From Duganella sacchari (GTDB taxonomy: Bacteria > Pseudomonadota > Gammaproteobacteria > Burkholderiales > Burkholderiaceae_D): a DNA stretch of 64,000 nt. Both the position numbers and the translations under genes were made by a program. Below the pieces are notes generated by a model. It had not been told where the DNA came from. It saw only the letters and a program-made list of their open reading frames with translations, and searched no databases. The DNA lies in the NCBI RefSeq assembly GCF_900143065.1, contig NZ_FRCX01000006.1, forward strand, positions 124,001-188,000, read 5' to 3'. Positions 1-8,065 of this stretch are shown here, one piece after another (the first letter of the stretch is position 1; every line of letters starts with the position of its first letter).

Positions 1-1
1 G

Positions 2-526
2 TTTAAAGGCAGCAAGGATACAAAAGACCTCGCGCCCACATTCCGCAAAGCCGTTGATGCTTTTATCGAGGCAATGACGGCGGCCGGTATCAACGTTCGA
101 ATCTCGGCGACCTATCGGCCAGCTCCGCGCTCTTATTTGATGCACTGGTGCTGGCAAATCAGGTACAAGTACGTTGCGCCAGAAGACGTGCCTGCTGCGG
201 CTGGCGTTGATATCAATTGGGTCCATCCTATTCCCACTGCTTCCATAGAGGCTGCCAAGCAAATGGTGCGCGCCTTTGACATGGGTGATTTGAACACGGC
301 GCCAGCCTTGTATTCATTGCACAATGAAGGACGGGCAATTGGCATGTCTATTTCGTGGAAAGATACCGTCACCGTCAAGGATGCCGATGGCAAGCTCGTC
401 GAAGTGAAGACGACGCCTCGCTCCGGCATGAATCGCCAGCTAAAAGTCATTGGTGCCAGCTACGGCGTGAAGAAATTTATCGGCGGTGCCAAGGACAAAC
501 CGCACTGGTCAGCTACCGGCCGCTAG
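2..526 (+). CDS. M15-like peptidoglycan peptidase domain protein, 5'-truncated
   Basis: The reading frame is open to the left window edge, so only the last 174 residues are seen. The pattern is that of M15-type (VanY/endolysin-like) D,D-peptidase domains: an ISATYRP strand, then LHNEGRAIGM where the family zinc motif is SxHxxGxAxD, and a closing KPHWS near the C-terminus. The expected metal-binding Asp of the central motif reads Gly (codon ggc instead of gac). The enzyme may therefore be inactive, or may be a binding-only relative. Base composition is lower in GC than the core of the window. It lies 13 bp before the next gene and is probably cotranscribed with it. The family call is moderately sure; activity is unknown. 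Confidence 0.6.
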   Translation, partial: FKGSKDTKDLAPTFRKAVDAFIEAMTAAGINVRISATYRPAPRSYLMHWCWQIRYKYVAPEDVPAAAGVDINWVHPIPTASIEAAKQMVRAFDMGDLNTAPALYSLHNEGRAIGMSISWKDTVTVKDADGKLVEVKTTPRSGMNRQLKVIGASYGVKKFIGGAKDKPHWSATGR

Positions 527-539
527 ACGAGGAGATGAC

Positions 540-860
540 ATGATAATGCGAACTATTTTTCTGCTGGCTTTCATCCCCGTGCACTGTGTTTCGGCGGCCG
601 GACCATTGCCAAAAGACGTGCAGACTTTTGTGAGAAATGCCGTGGCGTGCGAGCACATGGCAGGCGAGTGGGACAGCGAGCTACCTTTAAGTCAGCGCAG
701 GGAAATCACGAGGTCAGTAAAAAAATACTGCGCCCCCGCCAAGCAGCAGCTTCCCGTGTTGACGGAAAAGTATAAGGAAAACTCACACATTCTCAGGACG
801 ATCTCCCAACACGCGTACGAATCAGTCAAGAGCTATACCGAAGTCGATGCTTCTCATTGA
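540..860 (+). CDS. small exported protein, function unknown
   Basis: A 106-residue protein starting at ATG 540, chosen because GAGGAG lies just upstream at about 529-534 and because a signal peptide follows directly (hydrophobic run to about residue 18, AAG cleavage area). An in-frame ATG at 486 lies inside the preceding gene and would precede the signal sequence. The mature part has CEHMAGE around residue 40 and KKYC about 25 residues later, a two-cysteine pattern I recall from small hypothetical proteins of beta- and gammaproteobacteria, but I cannot name the family. The position after a peptidoglycan peptidase gene suggests an envelope role, which is inference only. Confidence 0.65.
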   Translation: MIMRTIFLLAFIPVHCVSAAGPLPKDVQTFVRNAVACEHMAGEWDSELPLSQRREITRSVKKYCAPAKQQLPVLTEKYKENSHILRTISQHAYESVKSYTEVDASH

Positions 861-891
861 AATGCATCATCGCACTTGCCACCCGTCAGCA

Positions 892-921
892 TTGTCAAGC
901 TTGCACAAAGCCGCGTAAAAT
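892..921 (+). promoter_or_regulatory. promoter of the tRNA-Gly gene
   Basis: TTGTCA at 892-897 and TAAAAT at 916-921 are separated by 18 bp and end 10 bp before the first tRNA base, a normal distance for a stable-RNA promoter. A second TTGCAC at 901 is too close to the -10 box to be used with it. Confidence 0.55.
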
Positions 922-931
922 GCACGGCAAC

Positions 932-1005
932 GCGGGTGTAGTTCAATGGTAGAACGGCAGCTTCCCAAGCTTCATACGAGGGTTCGATTCCCTTCACCCG
1001 CTCCA
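932..1005 (+). tRNA. tRNA-Gly, anticodon CCC
   Basis: The 74 nt fold as a cloverleaf with an encoded CCA end. The acceptor stem is GCGGGTG/CACCCGC with discriminator T; the D arm is GTTC/GAAC; the anticodon loop is TTCCCAA (anticodon CCC, reading GGG codons); the T arm is GAGGG-TTCGATT-CCCTT. The anticodon stem GCAGC/GCTTC contains one C-U mismatch (position 28 against 42); the fully paired version would be GCAGC/GCTGC. The gene lies convergent to the chemoreceptor gene, 11 bp from its stop codon. Confidence 0.95.
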
Positions 1006-1016
1006 GATCCCTGCTC

Positions 1017-2657
1017 TTATGCGCGCCGTGCCGCTGGTGCTGCTTGCGGTGCGCGCGGCGTCAGATGCACCAGGCTGGCCGACTTGGCTGCGCCCGACTG
1101 CGGCGGCAGCTTGAACACTTCCAGTGCTTTTGCCACGGCCTGCGCCTGCAGGTCCAGCACGCCGGTGGCGGCTGAGGCTTCTTCCACCATCAAGGCGTTC
1201 TGGCGCGTGACTTCGTCCAGCTGGACGATGGCGTCCTTGACCTGATTCACTCCATTGCTCTGCTCGCGCGTGGCGCCGCTGATGTCGCCCATGATGGCGG
1301 CCACGCGGCCAATCGCGGCAATCACCGCATCCATGTCCTGGCCGGCTGCGCTGGCCACTTCTGCGCCGCTGGCGATTTTGCCGGCCGAGGTGTCGATCAG
1401 CGCTTTGATGTCTTTGGCGGCGGCCGCACTGCGCTGTGCCAGGTTGCGCACTTCGCTGGCGACCACGGCGAAACCGCGGCCGCTTTCGCCCGCGCGTGCC
1501 GCTTCCACTGCGGCGTTCAGCGACAGGATGTTGGTCTGGAAGGCGATGCCGTCGATCAGGCCGATGATGTCGACGATCTGGCGCGACGAGGCGCTGATGT
1601 CGTTCATCGCCGCCACCACCTGCGTCACGGCCACACCGGTGCGCTCGGCCAGCGCGGTTGCTTCGCTGGCGACGCCGCTGGCGGCGTTGACGTTGTCGGC
1701 GGTCTGGCTGACGTTGCCGGTGATCTGGCCCATGTTGGCGGTGGTTTGTTCGAGGTTGGTGGCCTGCGCTTCGGTACGGGCCGACAGGTCGGCATTGGCG
1801 GCGCGCACTTGCGTGGTGGTGCTGCGGCTCAGCGCGAAGTTGGCGCGGATGTCGACCAGGATGGAGGCCAGGTTCAGATTCAGCTGGCGCACAAACGCTT
1901 GCAGCTGGCCGATTTCATCGTGGCGGTCGACCGCCATGCGCGTGGTCAGGTCGCCGCCGGCCAGGATGCGTGTGGCAGTGATGCTGGCCTGGATCGGCGC
2001 GACGATGGCGTTGTGCAGGTTGAACCAGCCGTACAAGGCGAGCGCCGCCATCAGCAAGGCTTGCAGGTGCAGCCAGCCTTCGGCATACGGCAGTACCGCG
2101 TGCAGGCCCATCATCGCCGCCAGCAGCGTCATGCTGCCGAAGCACAGCGCCAGGCGCTGCGACAGGGTGATATTGCGCAGCGCGGTGGTGAATTTGCGGC
2201 GGCCACGTGGCGCTGCCGCGCCGCGCAGGATGGTGACGCCGTCCGGGTTCGGGCCTTTGACGGTGCGGTAGAGCTGCTCGGCTTCCTGGATCTGTTCGCG
2301 CTTGGGCTTGGTGCAGACCGACATGAAGCCGGTGGTGCGGCCTTTTTCAATCACGGGCGTGGCGTTGGCGATGGCCCAGAAGAAGCCGCCGTCCTTGCAG
2401 TCGTATTTGACCAGGCCGCGCCATGGCTGGCCGGACAGCACGGTGCGCCACATGTCGGCATCGACTTGGGGCGGCATGTCGGCGTGGTACAGGGTGTTTT
2501 GCATGCGCCCGCGCAGTTCCTCGTCCGCGTAGCCGCTGGCCTCGAGGAAGGTGGAGTTGGCGTAGGTGAGACGGCCCTTCAGGTCAGTGGTGGTGACGAT
2601 GGGCTTGCCGTCTTCCAGTACGGTCTCGCGGCTAACTGCATGGGGTGTGCTGCGCAT
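1017..2657 (-). CDS. PAS-containing methyl-accepting chemotaxis protein (Aer-like)
   Basis: A 546-residue receptor. An N-terminal PAS domain (about residues 15-120, with [13 protein letters not shown] and [12 protein letters not shown] as in Aer) is followed by two membrane segments (about 168-190 and 197-215), a HAMP region (about 216-268) and an MCP signalling domain. The conserved hairpin tip is present as [17 protein letters not shown], with methylation-helix-like Ala/Gln-rich stretches around it. It should sense redox or metabolic state through the PAS ligand and control CheA/CheW. ATG 2657 is preferred because AGGA lies 7 nt upstream; a TTG two codons earlier is the alternative. No che genes are adjacent, so it is an orphan receptor here. 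Confidence 0.9.
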   Translation of the reverse strand: MRSTPHAVSRETVLEDGKPIVTTTDLKGRLTYANSTFLEASGYADEELRGRMQNTLYHADMPPQVDADMWRTVLSGQPWRGLVKYDCKDGGFFWAIANATPVIEKGRTTGFMSVCTKPKREQIQEAEQLYRTVKGPNPDGVTILRGAAAPRGRRKFTTALRNITLSQRLALCFGSMTLLAAMMGLHAVLPYAEGWLHLQALLMAALALYGWFNLHNAIVAPIQASITATRILAGGDLTTRMAVDRHDEIGQLQAFVRQLNLNLASILVDIRANFALSRSTTTQVRAANADLSARTEAQATNLEQTTANMGQITGNVSQTADNVNAASGVASEATALAERTGVAVTQVVAAMNDISASSRQIVDIIGLIDGIAFQTNILSLNAAVEAARAGESGRGFAVVASEVRNLAQRSAAAAKDIKALIDTSAGKIASGAEVASAAGQDMDAVIAAIGRVAAIMGDISGATREQSNGVNQVKDAIVQLDEVTRQNALMVEEASAATGVLDLQAQAVAKALEVFKLPPQSGAAKSASLVHLTPRAPQAAPAARRA

Positions 2658-2772
2658 GTGCAAATCCTGTCCATATTGTTACATAAGGTGGTCTGCATAC
2701 TAACAGATTCAAGTCTCAAATAATTTCTCAATAGTATGCTTTTTGCATGAACGCAACGAACTGGCGCTATTG

Positions 2773-3219
2773 TCAGTTTTTACCCGGCATGGACTTGATT
2801 AAATTGTCGCGGACCTTGACCACGGCTTTTTGCACCTGCGGGAATTCTTCCTTGGTCAGGCCGGTGGCTTCGCGCAGATTCATTTGCAGCGCGCTTTCAC
2901 GCAGCGCCCGGCCGGCCGGGGTCAGGCCGACCCGCACCTGGCGTTCATCGGCCGCATCGCGCGCGCGGTGGACGTAGCCCATGGCTTCGAGCTTTTTCAG
3001 GATCGGCGTCAGCGTGTTCGATTCCAGGAACAGCTTTTCGCCCAGGCCGCTCACGGTCTGGTTGTCTTCCTCCCACAAGGCAATGATGGCGATGTACTGG
3101 GTGTACGTCAGGCCCAGCTTGTCGAGGATGGGTTTATACGCTTTGCCAAAGGCCAGGTTGGCCGAGTAGACGGCAAAGCACAGGAAATCCGCCAGTTGCG
3201 GGGTAGTGGCTTGGCTCAT
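2773..3219 (-). CDS. ohrR: MarR-family organic-peroxide sensor OhrR
   Basis: A 148-residue MarR winged-helix repressor divergent from ohr. It carries the single reactive Cys of OhrR at residue 14 in the FLCFAVY context, followed by the helix-turn-helix around LGEKLFLESNTLTPILKKLEA and the wing region with DERQVRVGLT. In the family, oxidation of this Cys by organic hydroperoxides releases DNA and derepresses ohr. A strong ribosome site (AGGAGG) precedes the start at 3219. The ohrR-ohr arrangement is classical, so the assignment is secure; only the choice between one-Cys and two-Cys mechanism is open. Confidence 0.92.
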   Translation of the reverse strand: MSQATTPQLADFLCFAVYSANLAFGKAYKPILDKLGLTYTQYIAIIALWEEDNQTVSGLGEKLFLESNTLTPILKKLEAMGYVHRARDAADERQVRVGLTPAGRALRESALQMNLREATGLTKEEFPQVQKAVVKVRDNLIKSMPGKN

Positions 3220-3260
3220 GATGCACCTCCTAAGTCGATGGGAGGATTATATATCGGATG

Positions 3261-3350
3261 CGATTTAATCGAAAGTGCTTGACATGCTTTAAAACGCTGG
3301 TAAGATTCAACGCATCCGCTTCAATCGAGTGCGATTTAAAACTACCAAGG
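3261..3350 (+). promoter_or_regulatory. ohr promoter and probable OhrR operators
   Basis: Between the divergent genes, TTGACA at 3279-3284 and TAAGAT at 3301-3306 (16 bp spacer) form a good promoter reading toward ohr. A palindrome CGATT-T-AATCG lies at 3261-3271, and a related half-site GCGATTTAAA recurs at 3341-3350 before the ohr ribosome site. Two similar elements flanking the promoter fit OhrR control of both directions. Operator identity is inferred from position and repetition. Confidence 0.6.
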
Positions 3351-3359
3351 AGTCTTACC

Positions 3360-3767
3360 ATGAGCAACGTTCTGTACACCGGCAAAACCCACACCACCGG
3401 CGGCCGCGAAGGCGCAGCCCGCAGCAATGATGGCCGTCTGGATATCCAGTTGTCGTCGCCCGGCGGCAGCGGCAATGGCACCAATCCCGAGCAACTGTTT
3501 GCGGCTGGCTGGTCGGCCTGCTTCATTGGCGCCATGGGCCTGGTGGCCGGCAAGATGAAGCTGGCGCTGCCGGCTGACCTGTATGTCGATGCGGAAGTCG
3601 ATCTGAAAAATGACGACAGCGGCTACTTCCTGGCAGCGCGCCTGCATGTCAGCCTGCCGGGCCTGGATAGCGGCACGGCGCGCGCCATCGTTGACGGCGC
3701 GCACCAGGCTTGCCCGTACTCCAAGCTGACGCGCAATAACATCGACGTCGAGATTCATCTCATCTGA
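3360..3767 (+). CDS. ohr: organic hydroperoxide resistance protein Ohr (OsmC family)
   Basis: A 135-residue thiol peroxidase. Both catalytic cysteines are visible: C54 in GWSACFIGA and C118 in HQACPYSKLTR, along with NPEQLFAAG, which carries the conserved Glu. Ohr dimers reduce organic hydroperoxides using lipoylated proteins as reductant. ATG 3360 is the start (AAGGAG 5-6 nt upstream); earlier in-frame codons fall in the promoter. It is transcribed away from ohrR and is followed after 16 bp by a GFA-domain gene, probably on the same message. Confidence 0.95.
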   Translation: MSNVLYTGKTHTTGGREGAARSNDGRLDIQLSSPGGSGNGTNPEQLFAAGWSACFIGAMGLVAGKMKLALPADLYVDAEVDLKNDDSGYFLAARLHVSLPGLDSGTARAIVDGAHQACPYSKLTRNNIDVEIHLI

Positions 3768-3783
3768 ACGGGGAGGGCGCGTC

Positions 3784-4161
3784 ATGTCCAACGATCTGCA
3801 CCACGGTTCCTGCCACTGCGGCGCCGTCCAGTTTGAAGTGCACACCGCGCTGACGCCGGCCGCGCGCTGCAATTGCAGCCTGTGCCGCCGCAAGGGCGCC
3901 CTGATGACGCCGCCGTTCGCGGTGGCCGCGCTGAAGATCGTCAAGGGCGAAGATGTGCTCACGCTGTACCAGTTCAACCCCCGCGTGGCGCGGCACTACT
4001 TTTGCAAGCACTGCGGGATTTATCCGTTTCACCAAACGCGTAAAGATCCCTTGCTCTGGCGCGTGAACATCGGCTGCCTGGACGGCGTCGATCCCCACGC
4101 TTTCGATGCCGGCGTTAATGATGGCGCCAGCCTTTCTACCGTTATCCTGGAGGATGCATAA
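3784..4161 (+). CDS. GFA / CENP-V domain protein
   Basis: A 125-residue zinc protein of the glutathione-dependent formaldehyde-activating (GFA) superfamily. The zinc ligands appear in order as CHCG near residue 10, CNCSLCRR near 30 and CKHCG near 75. Members form or bind S-hydroxymethyl-glutathione or act on other thiol adducts, but most are uncharacterised. It has a clear GGGGAGGG ribosome site. Its stop overlaps the next start by one base (TAATG), so the two are translationally coupled. The peroxide-stress neighbours suggest a detoxification role (inference). Confidence 0.85.
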   Translation: MSNDLHHGSCHCGAVQFEVHTALTPAARCNCSLCRRKGALMTPPFAVAALKIVKGEDVLTLYQFNPRVARHYFCKHCGIYPFHQTRKDPLLWRVNIGCLDGVDPHAFDAGVNDGASLSTVILEDA

Positions 4162-5150
4162 TGAATACCACCCAACGCAACGTCGCCGCCGCCACCGCTT
4201 TTGCCATTGCCGCTTTGTTCGGCGCCAGCCAGGTGCAGGCCGCCACGCCAGCCACTTTCAACACTATCAGACAGATTAACGCTGGCGACCTTAATGTCGG
4301 CTATGTCGATGAAGGCCCGGCCAATGGCCCGGTGGTGATCCTGCTGCATGGCTGGCCCTACGATATCAACAGCTTTGTCGATGTGGTGCCCAAGCTGACC
4401 AGGCAGGGCTACCGCGTGATCGTGCCGCACCTGCGCGGTTATGGCACGACGCGCTTCCTTGATGCGCAAGCGCCGCGCAACGGTGAGCCCGCAGCACTGG
4501 CGGCCGACGTCATCGCGCTCATGGATGCGCTGATGATCGACCAGGCCACGCTGGCCGGTTATGACTGGGGCGCACGCATGGCCGATATCGTGGCCGCGCT
4601 GTGGCCGCAGCGGGTGAAGGGACTGGTGTCGGTGAGCGGTTATCTGATCGGCAGCCAGGAAGCGGGCAAGCAGCCCTTGGCGCCGGAGGCGGAATTGCAG
4701 TGGTGGTACCAGTTCTACTTTGCGACCGAGCGTGGCCGCATCGGCTATGAAAAGAACCACCGCGATTTCGCCAAATTGATCTGGAAGCTGGCATCGCCGC
4801 AGTGGAGCTTTGACGATGCCACTTATGCGCGCAGTGCGGTGTCGCTGGACAATCCGGACCACGCTGCGGTCACGGTGTCCAACTACCGCTGGCGCCTGGG
4901 CCTGGAGAAGAGCGAGGCAAAATATGAGGCGCTGGAAGCGGCGCTGGCCAAATTCCCGAGTATCAGCGTGCCGACCATTACGATGGAAGGCGATGCCAAT
5001 GGCGCGCCACACCCAGAGCCAGCAGCCTACGCCAAGCGCTTCACCGGCAAATACAAGCACCAGCTGATTGTCGGTGGCGTTGGCCACAACCTGCCGCAAG
5101 AAGCACCGGAGGCTTTTGCGCAGGCTGTGATCGACGTCGGCCAGCTTTAA
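4161..5150 (+). CDS. exported alpha/beta hydrolase, epoxide-hydrolase-like
   Basis: A 329-residue protein with a signal peptide (AALFGASQVQAA, about residues 17-28). Visible motifs are HGWPYD (oxyanion-hole region), the nucleophile elbow GYDWGAR with Asp as nucleophile, and a C-terminal GVGHNLPQEAP supplying the catalytic His. An Asp nucleophile points to the epoxide hydrolase/haloalkane dehalogenase branch rather than to esterases. A plausible substrate in this gene group is an epoxide or another reactive product of peroxide stress, but that is inference. It is coupled to the GFA gene by the TAATG overlap. Confidence 0.8.
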   Translation: MNTTQRNVAAATAFAIAALFGASQVQAATPATFNTIRQINAGDLNVGYVDEGPANGPVVILLHGWPYDINSFVDVVPKLTRQGYRVIVPHLRGYGTTRFLDAQAPRNGEPAALAADVIALMDALMIDQATLAGYDWGARMADIVAALWPQRVKGLVSVSGYLIGSQEAGKQPLAPEAELQWWYQFYFATERGRIGYEKNHRDFAKLIWKLASPQWSFDDATYARSAVSLDNPDHAAVTVSNYRWRLGLEKSEAKYEALEAALAKFPSISVPTITMEGDANGAPHPEPAAYAKRFTGKYKHQLIVGGVGHNLPQEAPEAFAQAVIDVGQL

Positions 5151-5221
5151 CGCACGAACAGGGCGATCAGGATGACGATGGGCAGCGGGATGCCAAGCAG
5201 CAGCAGTAAGATCGAGCGCAT
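5147..5221 (-). CDS. 24-residue membrane peptide
   Basis: A short ORF with AAGGAG 6 nt before the ATG at 5221. It encodes MRSILLLLLGIP, a PIV turn and a second hydrophobic stretch, ending FVR. I recall near-identical tiny proteins (MRSILL..LGIP.PI.ILIALF) in many proteobacteria, often after a membrane protein like the one upstream. It starts 15 bp after that gene stops and so shares its transcript. Its stop codon overlaps the end of the convergent hydrolase gene. It is below usual annotation thresholds; function is unknown. Confidence 0.7.
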   Translation of the reverse strand: MRSILLLLLGIPLPIVILIALFVR

Positions 5222-5236
5222 ATTGTTCTCCTTGTT

Positions 5237-6136
5237 TTAAATGGTGCGGTGGGTAATCAGCACACGGGCGTGGTCGCGGTTGCGGCCACCTGCGATCGCG
5301 GCGACGGCGGCGATGAAGGCGCCGAGCAGCAGGGCGACAAACATCCACAGTGCCGAGTGGGCGGCTGCTTTACGGGCTTCTTCCGCTGCGGCTTGTGCCT
5401 TGGCTTTGGCTTCGTTGGCAGCTTGCGTGGCCTGGGCGTAGATCAGGTCAATGCGCTGTTCGGCTTCCGCTTGCGACAGGCCGGTGCGCTTGGCGATGAG
5501 CTGCGCCAGGTAGGTACGGTCCTCGCCGCTGATTTTGCCTGCCGCCAGATCGGTCAGCAGGATGCGGTTGACTTCCGTACGTTGCGATTCCGTGGCGATC
5601 TCGCCGTTCGGCGAGCGCAGTACCATGTCGGCAAAGTAGGTGTTGGAACGGCCCGCTGCAGAGGCGCCTGCGGCAGCAGCGGCAGGTGCAGCGGCGGTGG
5701 CCACGGCGGCGCCGCTGTCAATCGCTCCGCTCAGCACCGCGCGGGCGCCGCCGGCCAGCACGGCCACCGTCACCAGCGTTGCTACTGCCCATGCCAGCAG
5801 GCCGTGGGCGGTATCGCGGAAATACACTTCGTCCGTGTGGATGCTGGCCCACTTGACGCGCAGGCGGCCAGCCATGTAGCCGCCGATGCCGGCAGCAGCC
5901 AGCTGCGTAAAGGCGATCCACGCGATGCTGGCGGTACCCAGCGGCGTCGCGTTGTACTGATACGGCGAGATCGACGACAGCCCAAGGCCGACGCCCAGTA
6001 TCAGCAGGATGAAGGACAGTGCAGCAGCAGCGGCAGCGCCAGCGAGAATGGCGCCCCACGAGACGCCGGAGGCGAAACCGTCGCCGTCAGCCGTGTTAGC
6101 GACTGTTGCGCTCGCGTGTAAAGGTTGTGTTTGCAT
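5237..6136 (-). CDS. inner-membrane protein of unknown function
   Basis: A 299-residue protein with a hydrophobic core: SWGAILAGAAAAAALSFILLILGVGLGL (about 25-55), an Ala/Gly-rich helix ending GGYMAGRLR (about 75-92), a helix around 110-130, and a last helix near 265-285. Between 140 and 260 there is an Ala-rich, partly coiled-coil segment with many charged residues (TDLAAGKISGEDRTYLAQLIA, then a QAANEAKAKAQAAAEEA repeat). SWGAILAGA proteins are sometimes labelled PhnA-like. AAGGAG stands before ATG 6136. The 24-residue membrane peptide follows it. No function can be named. Confidence 0.75.
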   Translation of the reverse strand: MQTQPLHASATVANTADGDGFASGVSWGAILAGAAAAAALSFILLILGVGLGLSSISPYQYNATPLGTASIAWIAFTQLAAAGIGGYMAGRLRVKWASIHTDEVYFRDTAHGLLAWAVATLVTVAVLAGGARAVLSGAIDSGAAVATAAAPAAAAAGASAAGRSNTYFADMVLRSPNGEIATESQRTEVNRILLTDLAAGKISGEDRTYLAQLIAKRTGLSQAEAEQRIDLIYAQATQAANEAKAKAQAAAEEARKAAAHSALWMFVALLLGAFIAAVAAIAGGRNRDHARVLITHRTI

Positions 6137-6188
6137 GATGGCTCCTTTTTGTTTGTGTCCTCATCATGCGCTGTCGCTGGCCCGCAGT

Positions 6189-6219
6189 ATGTTCGTGCCC
6201 GAACATATCCGACTATACT
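6189..6219 (+). promoter_or_regulatory. inverted repeat plus -10 box before the MFS remnant
   Basis: ATGTTCG-TGCC-CGAACAT (6189-6206) is an exact 7-bp inverted repeat with a 4-bp spacer. TATACT at 6214-6219 follows and could be the -10 box of the truncated transporter. The repeat looks like a dimeric-regulator operator; the regulator is not identifiable in the window. Confidence 0.45.
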
Positions 6220-6247
6220 GTGGCCCTCTTTTACGCAAGGCAAACGC

Positions 6248-6391
6248 ATGCATTCAATCGGCCCGCAACAACGCTTGTCCACGCGTCTCGCTTTCCTGGC
6301 CGCGGGTTTGGCCATGTCGGCCTGGGCGCCGCTGGTGCCGTTTGCGAAAACGCGGCTGGGATTGGGCGCGGCGGCCAGGCAGCCGGCCTAG
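6248..6391 (+). pseudogene. N-terminal remnant of an MFS transporter
   Basis: The frame encodes 47 residues, MHSIGPQQRLSTRL then AWAPLVPFAKTRLGLG. This matches the first helix and cytoplasmic loop of YbjJ-like MFS carriers (ATR-AF..AG-..AWAPLVPFAK-RLGL), which should run to about 380-400 residues. The frame ends in TAG at 6389 directly over the stop codon of the convergent halogenase gene, and nothing downstream continues the transporter. A deletion joining the two genes is the simplest explanation. The promoter-like region upstream is still present. Confidence 0.65.
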
Positions 6392-7959
6392 GCGATCTTG
6401 CGTTCGCCCTGGCGCAGCAGGTGCTCTACCATCGCGCGGTGGCCAGGCAGGTCAGCCAGCGCGCGCTGCGATACCTGTTCGATCATGGCGAATTCCTTGC
6501 GGGCTTCGTCCATGCGCGGCAGCGTCTTGGCGTTGGCGTACAGCGTGGTCGGATACTCCATCCCGTACAGCACGTACTGCCAGCTTGATGGCGGGTACAT
6601 CTCATAATCCACCACGAAGTCCATACGGTGCGGCGCGCGCTGGCGCCACATGGCCAGCTTGTCTTGCAGCGAGTCCGGCACGCTCGCCATATCGGCGTTG
6701 TCGGTCCAGAAGGCGTGGTCCTTGCGCTGGGTGAGGCAGTAGTGCAGCTTGACGAAATCAACGATGCGCTCATAGCGCGCCTTCATCATTTCGTTGAATG
6801 TTTTGGCGACAGGCGCGAAGTCGCCATCGTACGGGAACAGATAGCTGACCAGATAAGCCGCCGTTTCAATCAGCCCAATGCCGGACGATTCCAGCGGTTC
6901 CAGGAAGCCGCCCGACAGGCCGACCGCCACGCAGTTTTTAACCCAGTGCTGTTCGCGGTAGCCCACATTGAGCTTGAGCTGGCGCGGATTGAGGTCGTCG
7001 GCTGCCTTGCCGATGTAGTTGCGCAGCACCTGCTCGGCGCGCGTGTCGTCCGTATGGCGGCTGGAATAGACGTAGCCGATGCCACGCCGCTGGTGCAGGC
7101 CGATGTCCCAGGTCCATCCCGCTTCGTGCGCGGTGGCGATGGTGTAGGACGGGATGGGCGCATCCGGCCGCTCATACGGCACCTGCATGGCCAGCGCGCG
7201 GTCGACAAACAGCACGTCGTTGATGTTGCGGAATTTGCTGCCCAGCGCCTCGCCGATCAGCGCCGCGCGGAAGCCAGTGCAGTCGATGTACAGGTCGGCC
7301 GTCAGCATGCCGGCTTCTTTGGTGTGGACGGCGCCGACGGCGCCATCCGCATCCAGCACCACACGTTCCACCGTCGCCTGCACATGCCGCACGCCCAGCG
7401 ATTGTGCGTGGGTGGAGAGCAGGGCGGCGAACTTGCCGGCGTCGAAGTGATAGGCATAGTTGAGCGGCCCCATGAAGTCGGCATCGCCGGGACGCTTGGG
7501 CGCGCGCGCTGCATCGGCCACGCGCTTCTGCATGGTGACTGCGGCGGCAAAGCCCACGTCCGGTCCCGCTGCACCTTGCAGCCAGTAGGGCAGCAGCTCA
7601 ATACCACCCGGACGCTGGCTGGGCAGGCTGAATGGATGGAAGTAGTGGTCGGCGCCCGCTGCAGCCGGCTCACGCACCCAGTGGTTGAAGCGGATGCCTT
7701 GCTTGAAGGTGCCGTTGCATTCGCGGACGAAGCGCGCTTCATCGATGCCGATGGTGGCCAGCGTGCCACGGATCGATGGGAAAGTGCCTTCGCCAACGCC
7801 GATGATGCCGATTTCCTTCGATTCCACCAGCGTGATCTGCACGGCGCCCTCAGCACCGGCACCCAGCTGCTTGGCAAGAAAGGCGGCGGTCAGCCAGCCG
7901 GCGGTGCCGCCGCCAACAATCAGAACATTTTTTACGCCATGATTTGGTAACGTTTTCAT
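6388..7959 (-). CDS. tryptophan-halogenase-family flavoprotein
   Basis: A 523-residue FAD-dependent protein. The nucleotide-binding motif GGGTAGW is at residues 16-22, GVGEGTFPSI at about 54-63, and the lysine equivalent to the catalytic Lys of PrnA/RebH is at K86 in TFKQGIRF. The halogenase signature WxWxIP reads WTWDIG here, so the last Pro is lost. The start at 7959 follows GGAG; an upstream extension to 8016 has no ribosome site. Such proteins often accompany TonB receptors in carbohydrate loci, and here it is divergent from one. Whether it halogenates anything is unproven; a flavin reductase partner is not visible nearby. Confidence 0.85.
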   Translation of the reverse strand: MKTLPNHGVKNVLIVGGGTAGWLTAAFLAKQLGAGAEGAVQITLVESKEIGIIGVGEGTFPSIRGTLATIGIDEARFVRECNGTFKQGIRFNHWVREPAAAGADHYFHPFSLPSQRPGGIELLPYWLQGAAGPDVGFAAAVTMQKRVADAARAPKRPGDADFMGPLNYAYHFDAGKFAALLSTHAQSLGVRHVQATVERVVLDADGAVGAVHTKEAGMLTADLYIDCTGFRAALIGEALGSKFRNINDVLFVDRALAMQVPYERPDAPIPSYTIATAHEAGWTWDIGLHQRRGIGYVYSSRHTDDTRAEQVLRNYIGKAADDLNPRQLKLNVGYREQHWVKNCVAVGLSGGFLEPLESSGIGLIETAAYLVSYLFPYDGDFAPVAKTFNEMMKARYERIVDFVKLHYCLTQRKDHAFWTDNADMASVPDSLQDKLAMWRQRAPHRMDFVVDYEMYPPSSWQYVLYGMEYPTTLYANAKTLPRMDEARKEFAMIEQVSQRALADLPGHRAMVEHLLRQGERKIA

Positions 7960-8035
7960 ATCGATTTGTCTCCGTAGAACAGCCGGTGCAGCGCATGGAA
8001 AATGCCGAAGATACAACGCGACTACAATTTTTAAT

Positions 8036-8065
8036 TTGACATCGGCGAATTGAATTATGTACTAT
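8036..8065 (+). promoter_or_regulatory. promoter of the TonB receptor gene
   Basis: TTGACA at 8036-8041 and TACTAT at 8060-8065 with an 18-bp spacer form a near-consensus sigma-70 promoter reading toward the receptor gene. Transcription would begin near 8072, inside the first of four repressor-type palindromes. Confidence 0.7.

Noticed and set aside
4029..5348. A 439-codon minus-strand ORF over the hydrolase gene
   Set aside because: Shadow of the alpha/beta hydrolase; low-complexity translation and no ribosome site.
6628..7950. A 440-codon plus-strand ORF opposite the halogenase
   Set aside because: No domain signature; the minus strand carries FAD and halogenase motifs.
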